From Balanoglossus misakiensis (taxonomy: Eukaryota; Hemichordata), in assembly GCA_040954595.2 (NCBI GenBank), contig CM082576.2:6944001-7008000 (forward strand): DNA of 64,000 nucleotides. The letters are read 5' to 3'. Within the stretch, counting starts at the first letter, position 1. Every line of letters begins with the position of its first letter. The translations under genes and the position numbers were made by a program. The notes under the pieces were generated by a model. The model saw only the letters and a list, made by a program, of their open reading frames with translations, did not search any database and was not told where the DNA came from. Below are positions 18,912 through 32,400 of the stretch, piece by piece.

Positions 18912-19212
18912 CGTCGTCCAATGTAAATGAAGTGTGCTCGCTAGTTGAAATACATGGTCTGGTCGTTCCACCTTGCAAAAAGAGTCAAAAATACGGATTT
19001 GAAAATGTTGTTATTCTGATTAGAATCAGAAACGCATTGTTAGTGAATAGATATTTAGGTGACGATGATTTTCCCCTACTCCAACATTTCAAAACGCATG
19101 GTAAATTCTTTCGAATGTGGAATCGTGTGATGTTCAAAATGTCTGGCAAACTACGACAAAAGAATCCGAAATTTCAACAGTTATGTAATTGTGTCAGCAC
19201 TTTTGATGCGGG

Positions 19213-19248
19213 TGACGTCACGTGACGTGACGTGACGTGACGTGACTT
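19213..19248. repeat. (CGTGA)n microsatellite beginning with a CRE-like palindrome
   Basis: Starts with TGACGTCA and continues as repeated CGTGA with internal CACGTG. The matching place in the right arm (about 41271-41292) is shorter and lacks several units. Confidence 0.75.
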
Positions 19249-20676
19249 GAGACGTGACTATGCAAAGCTTTCGCTGCTGATTGGTTGGAGCCACCTGGAC
19301 CACCTCCACTTGGAAATTTCCGTCTAGCCTTCCGTGTATTTTCATAAGAGAGTCAGACGGCCACGCTGCTGCACGGACCACGAGAAGATGCGGAGAACTC
19401 TGCCCCCCAAAAAGAGTTTCTCCGCTGGATAGTTTTCATGACGACAGCGGTAAGTAAAGTATAACAGAAGTAGACACAGTTACTCAATTTTTGACCAGAA
19501 GCATGGGTTATTCTGTGGCGAGTTACGGACAACTAAAAGTCAGACGTTTACACCACAGAATTGAAAAATTTGATGCGCCACAGTCGGACAGCTCCAGTCA
19601 GCGCTGCCCTGCTTTTTAATTCACAAATTCCCGCACCCTTTCGCGTTACTAATGATATACGGTCTATCAAATCATTAAGACAAGTCGGTGTTTTAGCTCT
19701 ACTGGTGGGCGGCATTTTTTTACATAAAAAACAAGGTAGTTTTTCGGGAAAGGGGAGGGGGGCTACGATGAATTGGTAGCGGGTTCGATGAATTGACAGC
19801 TACAGCGGGTACACGTGCAGTCAGCGTGTTTTCGGGTGTAAATGAATGCAAATTTTGTATTATACTACCAGACAATGGCAAAAGTAGTAGGCTTTGAAAC
19901 GCTTCATTGGAAACAGTTATTTTTGAGTGTGTGTCCGTGCAGTCTTTGCCAAAAATATTTTTGTCGGATTGCCATGCCGGGGTTTTAGACTACTTGTCTG
20001 ACAACGAAGCCCTACAACACATATTGTCGTCGTGTATGATGTACAATATGCGAATTAACAACAGTTTAGCGTGCGGTAATCACGGTTGATATTTGGTTTC
20101 GTGTACATGGATGTGGATAGGCATTAATTTTTTTTCTCATTTTGCAGATTGGAGGCCCCGGTGAACTGATGGTGTACGTTCAACGCGGATGCTATGATGT
20201 TACAAGCATGATGTCAAAGTAAGCGGTATTAGCCAAGTTTTTTGGGCAATTTTTAAGAACTTTCAACGATTCTGACTGGTGCCGGTAGCCAGTTCAGCGA
20301 ACCGATTTTGCACAAATCTGAAGAATGCAACAATGCGGATGCTATATGGATGCCATTTTAAAGTTTTAAGACCAACAGGACTACATGCTCGGTGCATGGG
20401 TCATTTTGTTACGGCACCAACAAGTTCATTGGCTTTGAATGCTTCGAAAGGTGCTCGTTGTTGTGAGTGTGTGTGCATGTGTGTCACGGTAAGTTGTACG
20501 GTATATTTGGGCCATGCAACTAGCCTACAATGAGGTGAGCGTTTGTATGATCCATGGCTGAATGAAGACCAGTGGATTATATGAGGCTTAAAACAAGTAA
20601 GTTATATAGACATAAATAAAATCCCCGGGGCGGGTGGGTCCCATCCCTCAGACCGACGGTTTAACATAATTAATAC

Positions 20677-21600
20677 AGGTTTTGTCAGATATGTCATCTT
20701 TCGTCATTTTTCAATAAAAAATTAAAAGCATACACGTTGTACTGATAAACTGAGTGGTTTATTTCCGTACCGATCATCTTCAAGCGTGCGTATTTACTAG
20801 TAGTTAATCTAGGTTTTGTCAGATTTGTCATCTTTCGTCATTTTTCAATAAAAAATTAAAAACATACACGTTGTACTGATAAACTGAGTGGTTTATTTCC
20901 GTACCGATCATCTTCAAGCGTGCGTATTTACTAGTAGTTAATCTAGGTTTTGTCAGATTTGTCATCTTCCGTCATTTTTCAATAAAAAATTAAAAACATA
21001 CACGTTGTACTGATAAACTGAGTGGTTTATTTCCGTACCGATCATCTTCAAGCGTGCGTATTTACTAGTAGTTAATATAGGTTTTGTCAGATTTGTCATC
21101 TTTCGTCATTTTTCAATAAAAAATTAAAAACATACACGTTGTACTGATAAACTGAGTGGTTTATTTCCGTACCGATCATCTTCAAGCGTGCGTATTTAGT
21201 AGTAGTTAATCTAGGTTTTGTCAGATTTGTCATCTTTCGTCATTTTTCAATAAAAAATTAAAAACATACACGTTGTACTGATAAACTGAGTGGTTTATTT
21301 CCGTACCGATCATCTTCAAGCGTGCGTATTTACTAGTAGTTAATCTAGGTTTTGTCAGATTTGTCATCTTTCGTCATTTTTCAATAAAAAATTAAAAACA
21401 TACACGTTGTACTGATAAACTGAGTGGTTTATTTCCGTACCGATCATCTTCAAGCGTGCGTATTTACTAGTAGTTAATATAGGTTTTGTCAGATTTGTCA
21501 TCTTTCGTCATTTTTCAATAAAAAATTAAAAACATACACGTTGTACTGATAAACTGAGTGGTTTATTTCCGTACCGATCATCTTCGAGCGTGCGTACTTT
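20677..21600 (+). repeat. 134-bp tandem array, left arm, 7 copies
   Basis: Copies begin AGGTTTTGTCAG at 20677, 20811, 20945, 21079, 21213, 21347 and 21481, an exact 134-bp period. Each contains an AATAAAAAATT run and a CGTACCGATCATCTTC block. Copies differ by single bases, for example TAATAT versus TAATCT and one TTTAGT variant. The last copy diverges after about 110 bp. Confidence 0.95.
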
Positions 21601-23104
21601 CATTTTTATTGTTGAGATTTGTAATCTTTACCCATTTACCACAACTGCAATCAATAAAACGTTATCGAAACGTACTAGTATAACCCGAGTGGTTTATTTT
21701 GCATCTAGTACAACCTGACATTCGTCTTTGTGGTACAGTGATCGCGGTAGACGTTTTATTTCGTGTTCATGAATATTCACTTTTATTTGCTTGTTTTGCA
21801 GATGCAGAGACCAGAGTTTTTTTTCGCCATGCAGCGGTATAGCTGGGTGAGGTAAGGGCAGGTATGTTCCATGACTGAACGATCATGATTATTGCATACA
21901 TTCACTTCATTTCCTTGTTTTGCAGATCCAGAGACGAGATCAACTCATAATACTATTCATCAACAAAGCTGGGGCCTAAGCTACTAGTTGTTTTCGCCAT
22001 ACAGCAGTACAGCTGGCCGGTGCGGTAAGGGCAGTATCTTCAATGGCTGAACGAAGACCAGAGGTTTCAAGTAAGGTTTGACAAGCGATATAGACATCAA
22101 AGCCCCTCTTTTCATGCATGGAGGCCATTTTGAAGTTTTTGTTTTTTCGATTCAGACTGATGCCGTTTCCCAGTCGAGCGAACCGATTTTTCACAAACCT
22201 GCATGTAACAATATGGAACCGGTAAAATATGTGGATGTTTTAAAATCGACCTGACTGCTAGATGCAAGGTGTGGCCATTTTTTTTATGGCACAAACATGT
22301 CGGCCATCTTTACATACTTTTCATTTATTCCAGAGATTCCATAGATGATGCTAAGATGATTGCCAGCCAGTGTGATTGATGTCCAGAGATTACCGTATGG
22401 TTGTGGGAAGGTAAGAATTGTGGGAAAGAAAATTGAAGCAATGACTGAGACAATACATGGAAGGGGTGGGGTGTATTTGTTCACGATGTCCAGGAGTTCA
22501 ATGTCGGTTCAACTAAGTGCAATTATAAGCTTATATGGACAGATCTCTATCGTTATTACAGTAGAATTGAATCAAATTGCCAAATAGAGAGTGAAATTCC
22601 GGGCAGCCATACAGATTTGCCTGATTACCTTCTGCGAATGAACAACTATTGGCTGTACAGTGATGATCATGCTTTGTTTCATGTCCATGGATATTAAAGA
22701 CAGTCATTTTTACATTTCTTGTTTTGCAGATGCAAATACCAGATGGGTATCCGGCAACCAAGCTTAGGACGAAGTGTCCATTTACCGCGATGCAGCTGTA
22801 ACTGTTACTGGTAGTCTGCAGTGACCACCTAACATCTAATGACAATAGTATTTCCATTGATGTTTACTAAGCTGATGCAATGCTATGGTTGGAAAATTTG
22901 GCATGATTGTGTAAATTACAACTCATTGATTTTCTTTCCTTTTTCATATTGTAAGTCTACAGATAACACTGTATACATGTATTCTCTTTGAGATTAAAAT
23001 TTTCAATGGACTAGATTAAACTGAAATAATTGTGTCTGTATCATTTTATTACCCCAACACTGCGTTGATGTTGAGACAATTTAAACGGGTAAAGTCAAAT
23101 GTCA

Positions 23105-23460
23105 AATTTTGCAAATCATCCACAAATGACAATTTTTCGACTTTCCGAAATTACAAAATTTCTTCATTTTTTGAAAAAATCATGGGTTATAGCTCATGAA
23201 AATCATCCACAAATGACAATTTTTCGACTTTCCGAAATTTCAAAATTTCTTCATTTTTTGAAAAAATCATGGGTTATAGCTCATGAAAATCATCCACAAA
23301 TGACAATTTTTCGACTTTCCGAAATTTCAAAATTTCTTCATTTTTTGAAAAAATCGTGAAAATCATCCACAAATGACAATTTTTCAACTTTCCGAAATTT
23401 CAAAATTTCTTCATTTTTTGAAAAAATCATGGGTTATAGCTGATGAAAATCATCCACAAA
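23105..23460 (+). repeat. 87-bp satellite, short block in plus orientation
   Basis: About four units in the orientation opposite to the main array, directly attached to the left arm. The third-to-fourth junction lost about 16 bp (AAAATCGTGAAAATC). The polarity switch to the main array lies at about 23461-23475, within CCACAAAAGACGAAATTTCAAATGAGC. Confidence 0.93.
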
Positions 23461-23473
23461 AGACGAAATTTCA

Positions 23474-26400
23474 AATGAGCTATAACCCATGATTTTTTCA
23501 AAAAATGAAGAAATTTTGAAATTTCGGAAAGTCGAAAAATTGTCATTTGTGGATGATTTTCACGAGCTATAACCCATGTTTTTTTCAAAAAATGAAGAAA
23601 TTTTGAAATTTCGGAAAGTCGAAAAATTGTCATTTGTGGATGATTTTCATGAGCTATAACCCATGATTTTTTCAAAAAATGAAGAAATTTTGAAATTTCG
23701 GAAAGTCGAAAAATTGTCATTTGTGGATGATTTTCATGAGCTATAACCCATGATTTTTCAAAAAATGAAGAAATTTTTAAATTCCGGAAAGTCGAAAAAT
23801 TGTCATTTGTGGATGATTTTCATGAGCTATAACCAATGATTTTTTCAAAAAATGAAGAAATTTTGAAATTTCGGAAAGTCGAAAAATTGTCATTCGTGGA
23901 TGATTTTCATGAGCTATAACCCATGATTTTTTCAAAAAATGAAGAAATTTTGAAATTTCGGAAAGTCGAAAAATTGTCATTTGTAGATGATTTTCATGAG
24001 CTATAACCCATGATTTTTTCAAAAAATGAAGAAATTTCGAAATTTCGGAAAGTCGAAAAATTGTCATTCGTGGATGATTTTCATGAGCTATAACCCATGA
24101 TTTTTTCAAAAAATGAAGAAATTTCGGAAAGTCGAAAAATTGTCATTCGTGGATGATTTTCATGAGCTATAACCCATGATTTTTTCAAAAAATGAAGAAA
24201 TTTTGAAATTTCGGAAAGTCGAAAAATTGTCATTTGTGGATGATTTTCATGAGCTATAACCCATGATTTTTTCAAAAAATGAAGAAATTTTGAAATTTCG
24301 GAAAGTCGAAAAATTGTCATTTGTGGATGATTTTCATGAGCTATAACCCATGATTTTTTCAAAAAATGAAGAAATTTTGAAATTTCGGAAAGTCGAAAAA
24401 TTGTCATTTGTGGATGATTTTCATGAGCTATAACCCATGATTTTTTCAAAAAATGAAGAAATTTTGAAATTTCGGAAAGTCGAAAAATTGTCATTTGTGG
24501 ATGATTTTCATGAGCTATAACCCATGATTTTTTCAAAAAATGAAGAAATTTTGAAATTTCGGAAAGTCGAAAAATTGTCATTCGTGGATGATTTTCATGA
24601 GCTATAACCCATGATTTTTTCAAAAAATGAAGAAATTTTGAAATTTCGGAAAGTCGAAAAATTGTCATTTGTGGATGATTTTCATGAGCTATAACCCATG
24701 ATTTTTTCAAAAAATGAAGAAATTTTGAAATTTCGGAAAGTCGAAAAATTGTCATTTGTGGATGATTTTCATGAGCTATAACCCATGATTTTTTCAAAAA
24801 ATGAAGAAATTTTGAAATTTCGGAAAGTCGAAAAATTGTCATTTGTGGATGATTTTCATGAGCTATAACCCATGATTTTTTCAAAAAATGAAGAAATTTT
24901 GAAATTTCGGAAAGTCGAAAAATTGTCATTTGTGGATGATTTTCATGAGCTATAACCCATGATTTTTTTAAAAAAAGAAGAAATTTTGAAATTTCGGAAA
25001 GTCGAAAAATTGTCATGTGTGGATGATTTTCATGAGCTATAACCCATGATTTTTTCAAAAAATGAAGAAATTTTGAAATTTCGGAAAGTCGAAAAATTGT
25101 CATTTGTAGATGATTTTCATGAGCTATAATCCATGATTTTTTCAAAAAATGAAGAAATTTCGAAATTTCGGAAAGTCGAAAAATTGTCATTCGTGGATGA
25201 TTTTCATGAGCTATAACCCATGATTTTTTCAAAAAATGAAGAAATTTCGGAAAGTCGAAAAATTGTCATTCGTGGATGATTTTCATGAGCTATAACCCAT
25301 GATTTTTTCAAAAAATGAAGAAATTTTGAAATTTCGGAAAGTCGAAAAATTGTCATTTGTGGATGATTTTCATGAGCTATAACCCATGATTTTTTCAAAA
25401 AATGAAGAAATTTTGAAATTTCGGAAAGTCGAAAAATTGTCATTTGTGGATGATTTTCATGAGCTATAACCCATGATTTTTTCAAAAAATGAAGAAATTT
25501 TGAAATTTCGGAAAGTCGAAAAATTGTCATTTGTGGATGATTTTCATGAGCTATAACCCATGATTTTTTCAAAAAATGAAGAAATTTTGAAATTTCGGAA
25601 ACTCGAAAAATTGTCATTTGTGGATGATTTTCATGAGCTATAACCCATGATTTTTTCAAAAAATGAAGAAATTTTGAAATTTCGGAAAGTCGAAAAATTG
25701 TCATTTGTGGATGATTTTCATGAGCTATAACCCATGATTTTTTCAAAAAATGAAGAAATTTTGAAATTTCGGAAAGTCGAAAAATTGTCATTTGTGGATG
25801 ATTTTCATGAGCTATAACCCATGATTTTTTCAAAAAATGAAGAAATTTTGAAATTTCGGAAAGTCGAAAAATTGTCATTTGTAGATGATTTTCATGAGCT
25901 ATAACCCATGATTTTTTCAAAAAATGAAGAAATTTTGAAATTTCGGAAAGTCGAAAAATTGTCATTTGTGGATGATTTTCATGAGCTATAACCCATGATT
26001 TTTTCAAAAAATGAAGAAATTTTGAAATTTCGGAAAGTCGAAAAATTGTCATTTGTGGATGATTTTCATGAGCTATAACCCATGATTTTTTCAAAAAATG
26101 AAGAAATTTTGAAATTTCGGAAAGTCGAAAAATTGTCATTTGTGGATGATTTTCATGAGCTATAACCCATGATTTTTTCAAAAAATGAAGAAATTTTGAA
26201 ATTTCGGAAAGTCGAAAAATTGTCATTTGTTGATGATTTTCATGAGCTATAACCCATGATTTTTTCAAAAAATGAAGAAATTTTGAAATTTCGGAAAGTC
26301 GAAAAATTGTCATTTGTGGATGATTTTCATGAGCTATAACCCATGATTTTTTCAAAAAATGAAGAAATTTTGAAATTTCGGAAAGTCGAAAAATTGTCAT

Positions 26401-29400
26401 TTGTGGATGATTTTCATGAGCTATAACCCATGATTTTTTCAAAAAATGAAGAAATTTTGAAATTTCGGAAAGTCGAAAAATTGTCATTTGTAGATTATTT
26501 TCATGAGCTATAACCCATGATTTTTTCAAAAAATGAAGAAATTTTGAAATTTCGGAAAGTCGAAAAATTGTCATTTGTGGATGATTTTCATGAGCTATAA
26601 CCCATGATTTTTTCAAAAAATGAAGAAATTTTGAAATTTCGGAAAGTCGAAAAATTGTCATTTGTAGATGATTTTCATGAGCTATAACCCATGATTTTTT
26701 CAAAAAATGAAGAAATTTTGAAATTTCGGAAAGTCGAAAAATTGTCATTTGTGGATGATTTTCATGAGCTATAACCCATGATTTTTTCAAAAAATGAAGA
26801 AATTTTGAAATTTCGGAAAGTCGAAAAATTGTCATTTGTGGATGATTTTCATGAGCTATAACCCATGATTTTTTCAAAAAATGAAGAAATTTTGAAATTT
26901 CGGAAAGTCGAAAAATTGTCATTTGTGGATGATTTTCATGAGCTATAACCCATGATTTTTTCAAAAAATGAAGAAATTTTGAAATTTCGGAAAGTCGAAA
27001 AATTGTCATTTGTGGATGATTTTCATGAGCTATAACCCATGATTTTTTCAAAAAATGAAGAAATTTTGAAATTTCGGAAAGTCGAAAAATTGTCATTTGT
27101 GGATGATTTTCATGAGCTATAACCCATGATTTTTTCAAAAAATGAAGAAATTTTGAAATTTCGGAAAGTCGAAAAATTGTCATTTGTGGATGATTTTCAT
27201 GAGCTATAACCCATGATTTTTTCAAAAAATGAAGAAATTTTGAAATTTCGGAAAGTCGAAAAATTGTCATTTGTGGATGATTTTCATGAGCTATAACCCA
27301 TGATTTTTTCAAAAAATGAAGAAATTTTGAAATTTCGGAAAGTCGAAAAATTGTCATTTGTAGATGATTTTCATGAGCTATAACCCATGATTTTGTCAAA
27401 AAATGAAGAAATTTTGAAATTTCGGAAAGTCGAAAAATTGTCATTTGTGGATGATTTTCATGAGCTATAACCCATGATTTTGTCAAAAAATGAAGAAATT
27501 TTGTAATTTCGGAAAGTCGAAAAATTGTCATTTGTAGATGATTTTCATGAGCTATAACCCATGATTTTGTCAAAAAATGAAGAAATTTTGAAATTTCGGA
27601 AAGTCGAAAAATTGTCATTTGTGGATGATTTTCATGAGCTATAACCCATGATTTTTTCAAAAAATGAAGAAATTTTGAAATTTCGGAAAGTCGAAAAATT
27701 GTCATTTGTGGATGATTTTCATGAGCTATAACCCATGATTTTTTCAAAAAATGAAGAAATTTTGAAATTTCGGAAAGTCGAAAAATTGTCATTTGTGGAT
27801 GATTTTCATGAGCTATAACCCATGATTTTTTCAAAAAATGAAGAAATTTTGAAATTTCGGAAAGTCGAAAAATTGTCATTTGTTGATGATTTTCATGAGC
27901 TATAACCCATGATTTTTTCAAAAAATGAAGAAATTTTGAAATTTCGGAAAGTCGAAAAATTGTCATTTGTGGATGATTTTCATGAGCTATAACCCATGAT
28001 TTTTTCAAAAAATGAAGAAATTTTGAAATTTCGGAAAGTCGAAAAATTGTCATTTGTGGATGATTTTCATGAGCTATAACCCATGATTTTTTCAAAAAAT
28101 GAAGAAATTTTGAAATTTCGGAAAGTCGAAAAATTGTCATTTGTGGATGATTTTCATGAGCTATAACCCATGATTTTTTCAAAAAATGAAGAAATTTTGA
28201 AATTTCGGAAAGTCGAAAAATTGTCATTTGTGGATGATTTTCATGAGCTATAACCCATGATTTTTTCAAAAAATGAAGAAATTTTGAAATTTCGGAATGT
28301 CGAAAAATTGTCATTTGTGGATGATTTTCATGAGCTATAACCCATGATTTTTTCAAAAAATGAAGAAATTTTGAAATTTCGGAATGTCGAAAAATTGTCA
28401 TTTGTGGATGATTTTCATGAGCTATAACCCATGATTTTTTCAAAAAATGAAGAAATTTTGAAATTTCGGAAAGTCGAAAAATTGTCATTTGTGGATGATT
28501 TTCATGAGCTATAACCCATGATTATTTCAAAAAATGAAGAAATTTTGAAATTTCGGAAAGTCGAAAAATTGTCATTTGTGGATGATTTTCATGAGCTATA
28601 ACCCATGATTTTTTCAAAAAATGAAGAAATTTTGAAATTTCGGAAAGTCGAAAAATTGTCATTTGTGGATGATTTTCATGAGCTATAACCCATGATTTTT
28701 TCAAAAAATGAAGAAATTTTGAAATTTCGGAAAGTCGAAAAATTGTCATTTGTGGATGATTTTCATGAGCTATAACCCATGATTTTTTCAAAAAATGAAG
28801 AAATTTTGAAATTTCGGAAAGTCGAAAAATTGTCATTTGTGGATGATTTTCATGAGCTATAACCCATGATTTTTTCAAAAAATGAAGAAATTTTGAAATT
28901 TCGGAAAGTCGAAAAATTGTCATTTGTGGATGATTTTCATGAGCTATAACCCATGATTTTTTCAAAAAATGAAGAAATTTTGAAATTTCGGAAAGTCGAA
29001 AAATTGTCATTTGTGGATGATTTTCATGAGCTATAACCCATGATTTTTTCAAAAAATGAAGAAATTTTGAAATTTCGGAAAGTCGAAAAATTGTCATTTG
29101 TGGATGATTTTCATGAGCTATAACCCATGATTTTTTCAAAAAATGAAGAAATTTTGAAATTTCGGAAAGTCGAAAAATTGTCATTTGTGGATGATTTTCA
29201 TGAGCTATAACCCATGATTTTTTCAAAAAATGAAGAAATTTTGAAATTTCGGAAAGTCGAAAAATTGTCATTTGTGGATGATTTTCATGAGCTATAACCC
29301 ATGATTTTTTCAAAAAATGAAGAAATTTTGAAATTTCGGAAAGTCGAAAAATTGTCATTTGTGGATGATTTTCATGAGCTATAACCCATGATTTTTTCAA

Positions 29401-32400
29401 AAAATGAAGAAATTTTGAAATTTCGGAAAGTCGAAAAATTGTCATTTGTGGATGATTTTCATGAGCTATAACCCATGATTTTTTCAAAAAATGAAGAAAT
29501 TTTGAAATTTCGGAAAGTCGAAAAATTGTCATTTGTGGATGATTTTCATGAGCTATAACCCATGATTTTTTCAAAAAATGAAGAAATTTTGAAATTTCGG
29601 AAAGTCGAAAAATTGTCATTTGTGGATGATTTTCATGAGCTATAACCCATGATTTTTTCAAAAAATGAAGAAATTTTGAAATTTCGGAAAGTCGAAAAAT
29701 TGTCATTTGTGGATGATTTTCATGAGCTATAACCCATGATTTTTTCAAAAAATGAAGAAATTTTGAAATTTCGGAATGTCGAAAAATTGTCATTTGTGGA
29801 TGATTTTCATGAGCTATAACCCATGATTTTTTCAAAAAATGAAGAAATTTTGAAATTTCGGAATGTCGAAAAATTGTCATTTGTGGATGATTTTCATGAG
29901 CTATAACCCATGATTATTTCAAAAAATGAAGAAATTTTGAAATTTCGGAAAGTCGAAAAATTGTCATTTGTGGATGATTTTCATGAGCTATAACCCATGA
30001 TTTTTTCAAAAAATGAAGAAATTTTGAAATTTCGGAAAGTCGAAAAATTGTCATTTGTGGATGATTTTCATGAGCTATAACCCATGATTTTTTCAAAAAA
30101 TGAAGAAATTTTGAAATTTCGGAAAGTCGAAAAATTGTCATTTGTGGATGATTTTCATGAGCTATAACCCATGATTTTTTCAAAAAATGAAGAAATTTTG
30201 AAATTTCGGAAAGTCGAAAAATTGTCATTTGTGGATGATTTTCATGAGCTATAACCCATGATTTTTTCAAAAAATGCAGAAATTTTGAAATTTCGGAAAG
30301 TCGAAAAATTGTCATTTGTGGATGATTTTCATGAGCTATAACCCATGATTTTTTCAAAAAATGAAGAAATTTTGAAATTTCGGAAAGTCGAAAAATTGTC
30401 ATTTGTGGATGATTTTCATGAGCTATAACCCATGATTTTTTCAAAAAATGAAGAAATTTTGAAATTTCGGAATGTCGAAAAATTGTCATTTGTGGATGAT
30501 TTTCATGAGCTATAACCCATGATTTTTTCAAAAAATGAAGAAATTTTGAAATTTCGGAATGTCGAAAAATTGTCATTTGTGGATGATTTTCATGAGCTAT
30601 AACCCATGATTTTTTCAAAAAATGAAGAAATTTTGAAATTTCGGAATGTCGAAAAATTGTCATTTGTGGATGATTTTCATGAGCTATAACCCATGATTTT
30701 TTCAAAAAATGAAGAAATTTTGAAATTTCGGAAAGTCGAAAAATTGTCATTTGTGGATGATTTTCATGAGCTATAACCCATGATTATTTCAAAAAATGAA
30801 GAAATTTTGAAATTTCGGAAAGTCGAAAAATTGTCATTTGTGGATGATTTTCATGAGCTATAACCCATGATTTTTTCAAAAAATGAAGAAATTTTGAAAT
30901 TTCGGAAAAGTCGAAAAATTGTCATTTGTGGATGATTTTCATGAGCTATAACCCATGATTTTTTCAAAAAATGAAGAAATTTTGAAATTTCGGAAAAGTC
31001 GAAAAATTGTCATTTGTGGATGATTTTCATGAGCTATAACCCATGATTTTTTCAAAAAATGAAGAAATTTTGAAATTTCGGAATGTCGAAAAATTGTCAT
31101 TTGTGGATGATTTTCATGAGCTATAACCCATGATTTTTTCAAAAAATGAAGAAATTTTGAAATTTCGGAAAGTCGAAAAATTGTCATTTGTGGATGATTT
31201 TCATGAGCTATAACCCATGATTTTTTCAAAAAATGAAGAAATTTTGAAATTTCGGAAAGTCGAAAAATTGTCATTTGTGGATGATTTTCATTTTCATGAG
31301 CTATAACCCATGATTTTTTCAAAAAATGAAGAAATTTTGAAATTTCGGAAAGTCGAAAAATTGTCATTTGTGGATGATTTTCATGAGCTATAACCCATGA
31401 TTTTTTCAAAAAATGAAGAAATTTTGAAATTTCGGAAAGTCGAAAAATTGTCATTTGTGGATGATTTTCATGAGCTATAACCCATGATTTTTTCAAAAAA
31501 TGAAGAAATTTTGAAATTTCGGAAAGTCGAAAAATTGTCATTTGTGGATGATTTTCATGAGCTATAACCCATGATTTTTTCAAAAAATGAAGAAATTTTG
31601 AAATTTCGGAAAGTCGAAAAAGTGTCATTTGTGGATGATTTTCATGAGCTATAACCCATGATTTTTTCAAAAAATGAAGAAATTTTGAAATTTCGGAAAG
31701 TCGAAAAATTGTCATTTGTGGATGATTTTCATGAGCTATAACCCATGATTTTTTCAAAAAATGAAGAAATTTTGAAATTTCGGAAAGTCGAAAAATTGTC
31801 ATTTGTAGATGATTTTCATGAGCTATAACCCATGATTTTGTCAAAAAATGAAGAAATTTTGAAATTTCGGAAAGTCGAAAAATTGTCATTTGTGGATGAT
31901 TTTCATGAGCTATAACCCATGATTTTGTCAAAAAATGAAGAAATTTTGTAATTTCGGAAAGTCGAAAAATTGTCATTTGTAGATGATTTTCATGAGCTAT
32001 AACCCATGATTTTGTCAAAAAATGAAGAAATTTTGAAATTTCGGAAAGTCGAAAAATTGTCATTTGTGGATGATTTTCATGAGCTATAACCCATGATTTT
32101 GTCAAAAAATGAAGAAATTTTGAAATTTCGGAAAGTCGAAAAATTGTCATTTGTGGATGATTTTCATGAGCTATAACCCATGATTTTTTCAAAAAATGAA
32201 GAAATTTTGAAATTTCGGAAAGTCGAAAAATTGTCATTTGTGGATGATTTTCATGAGCTATAACCCATGATTTTTTCAAAAAATGAAGAAATTTTGAAAT
32301 TTCGGAAAGTCGAAAAATTGTCATTTGTTGATGATTTTCATGAGCTATAACCCATGATTTTTTCAAAAAATGAAGAAATTTTGAAATTTCGGAAAGTCGA

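Larger units (their letters stand above)
18909..23104 (+). repeat. Left inverted arm (non-satellite part)
   Basis: About 4.2 kb whose reverse complement is found at 37651-41596. In order it contains a (TGACG/CGTGA)n stretch at 19213, several short frames, a 134-bp tandem array at 20677-21600, and modules that recur in diverged form within the arm. A stretch of about 150 bp near 21805-21945 (including a second TTGTTTTGCAGAT copy) is present here and missing from the right arm. Confidence 0.88.
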
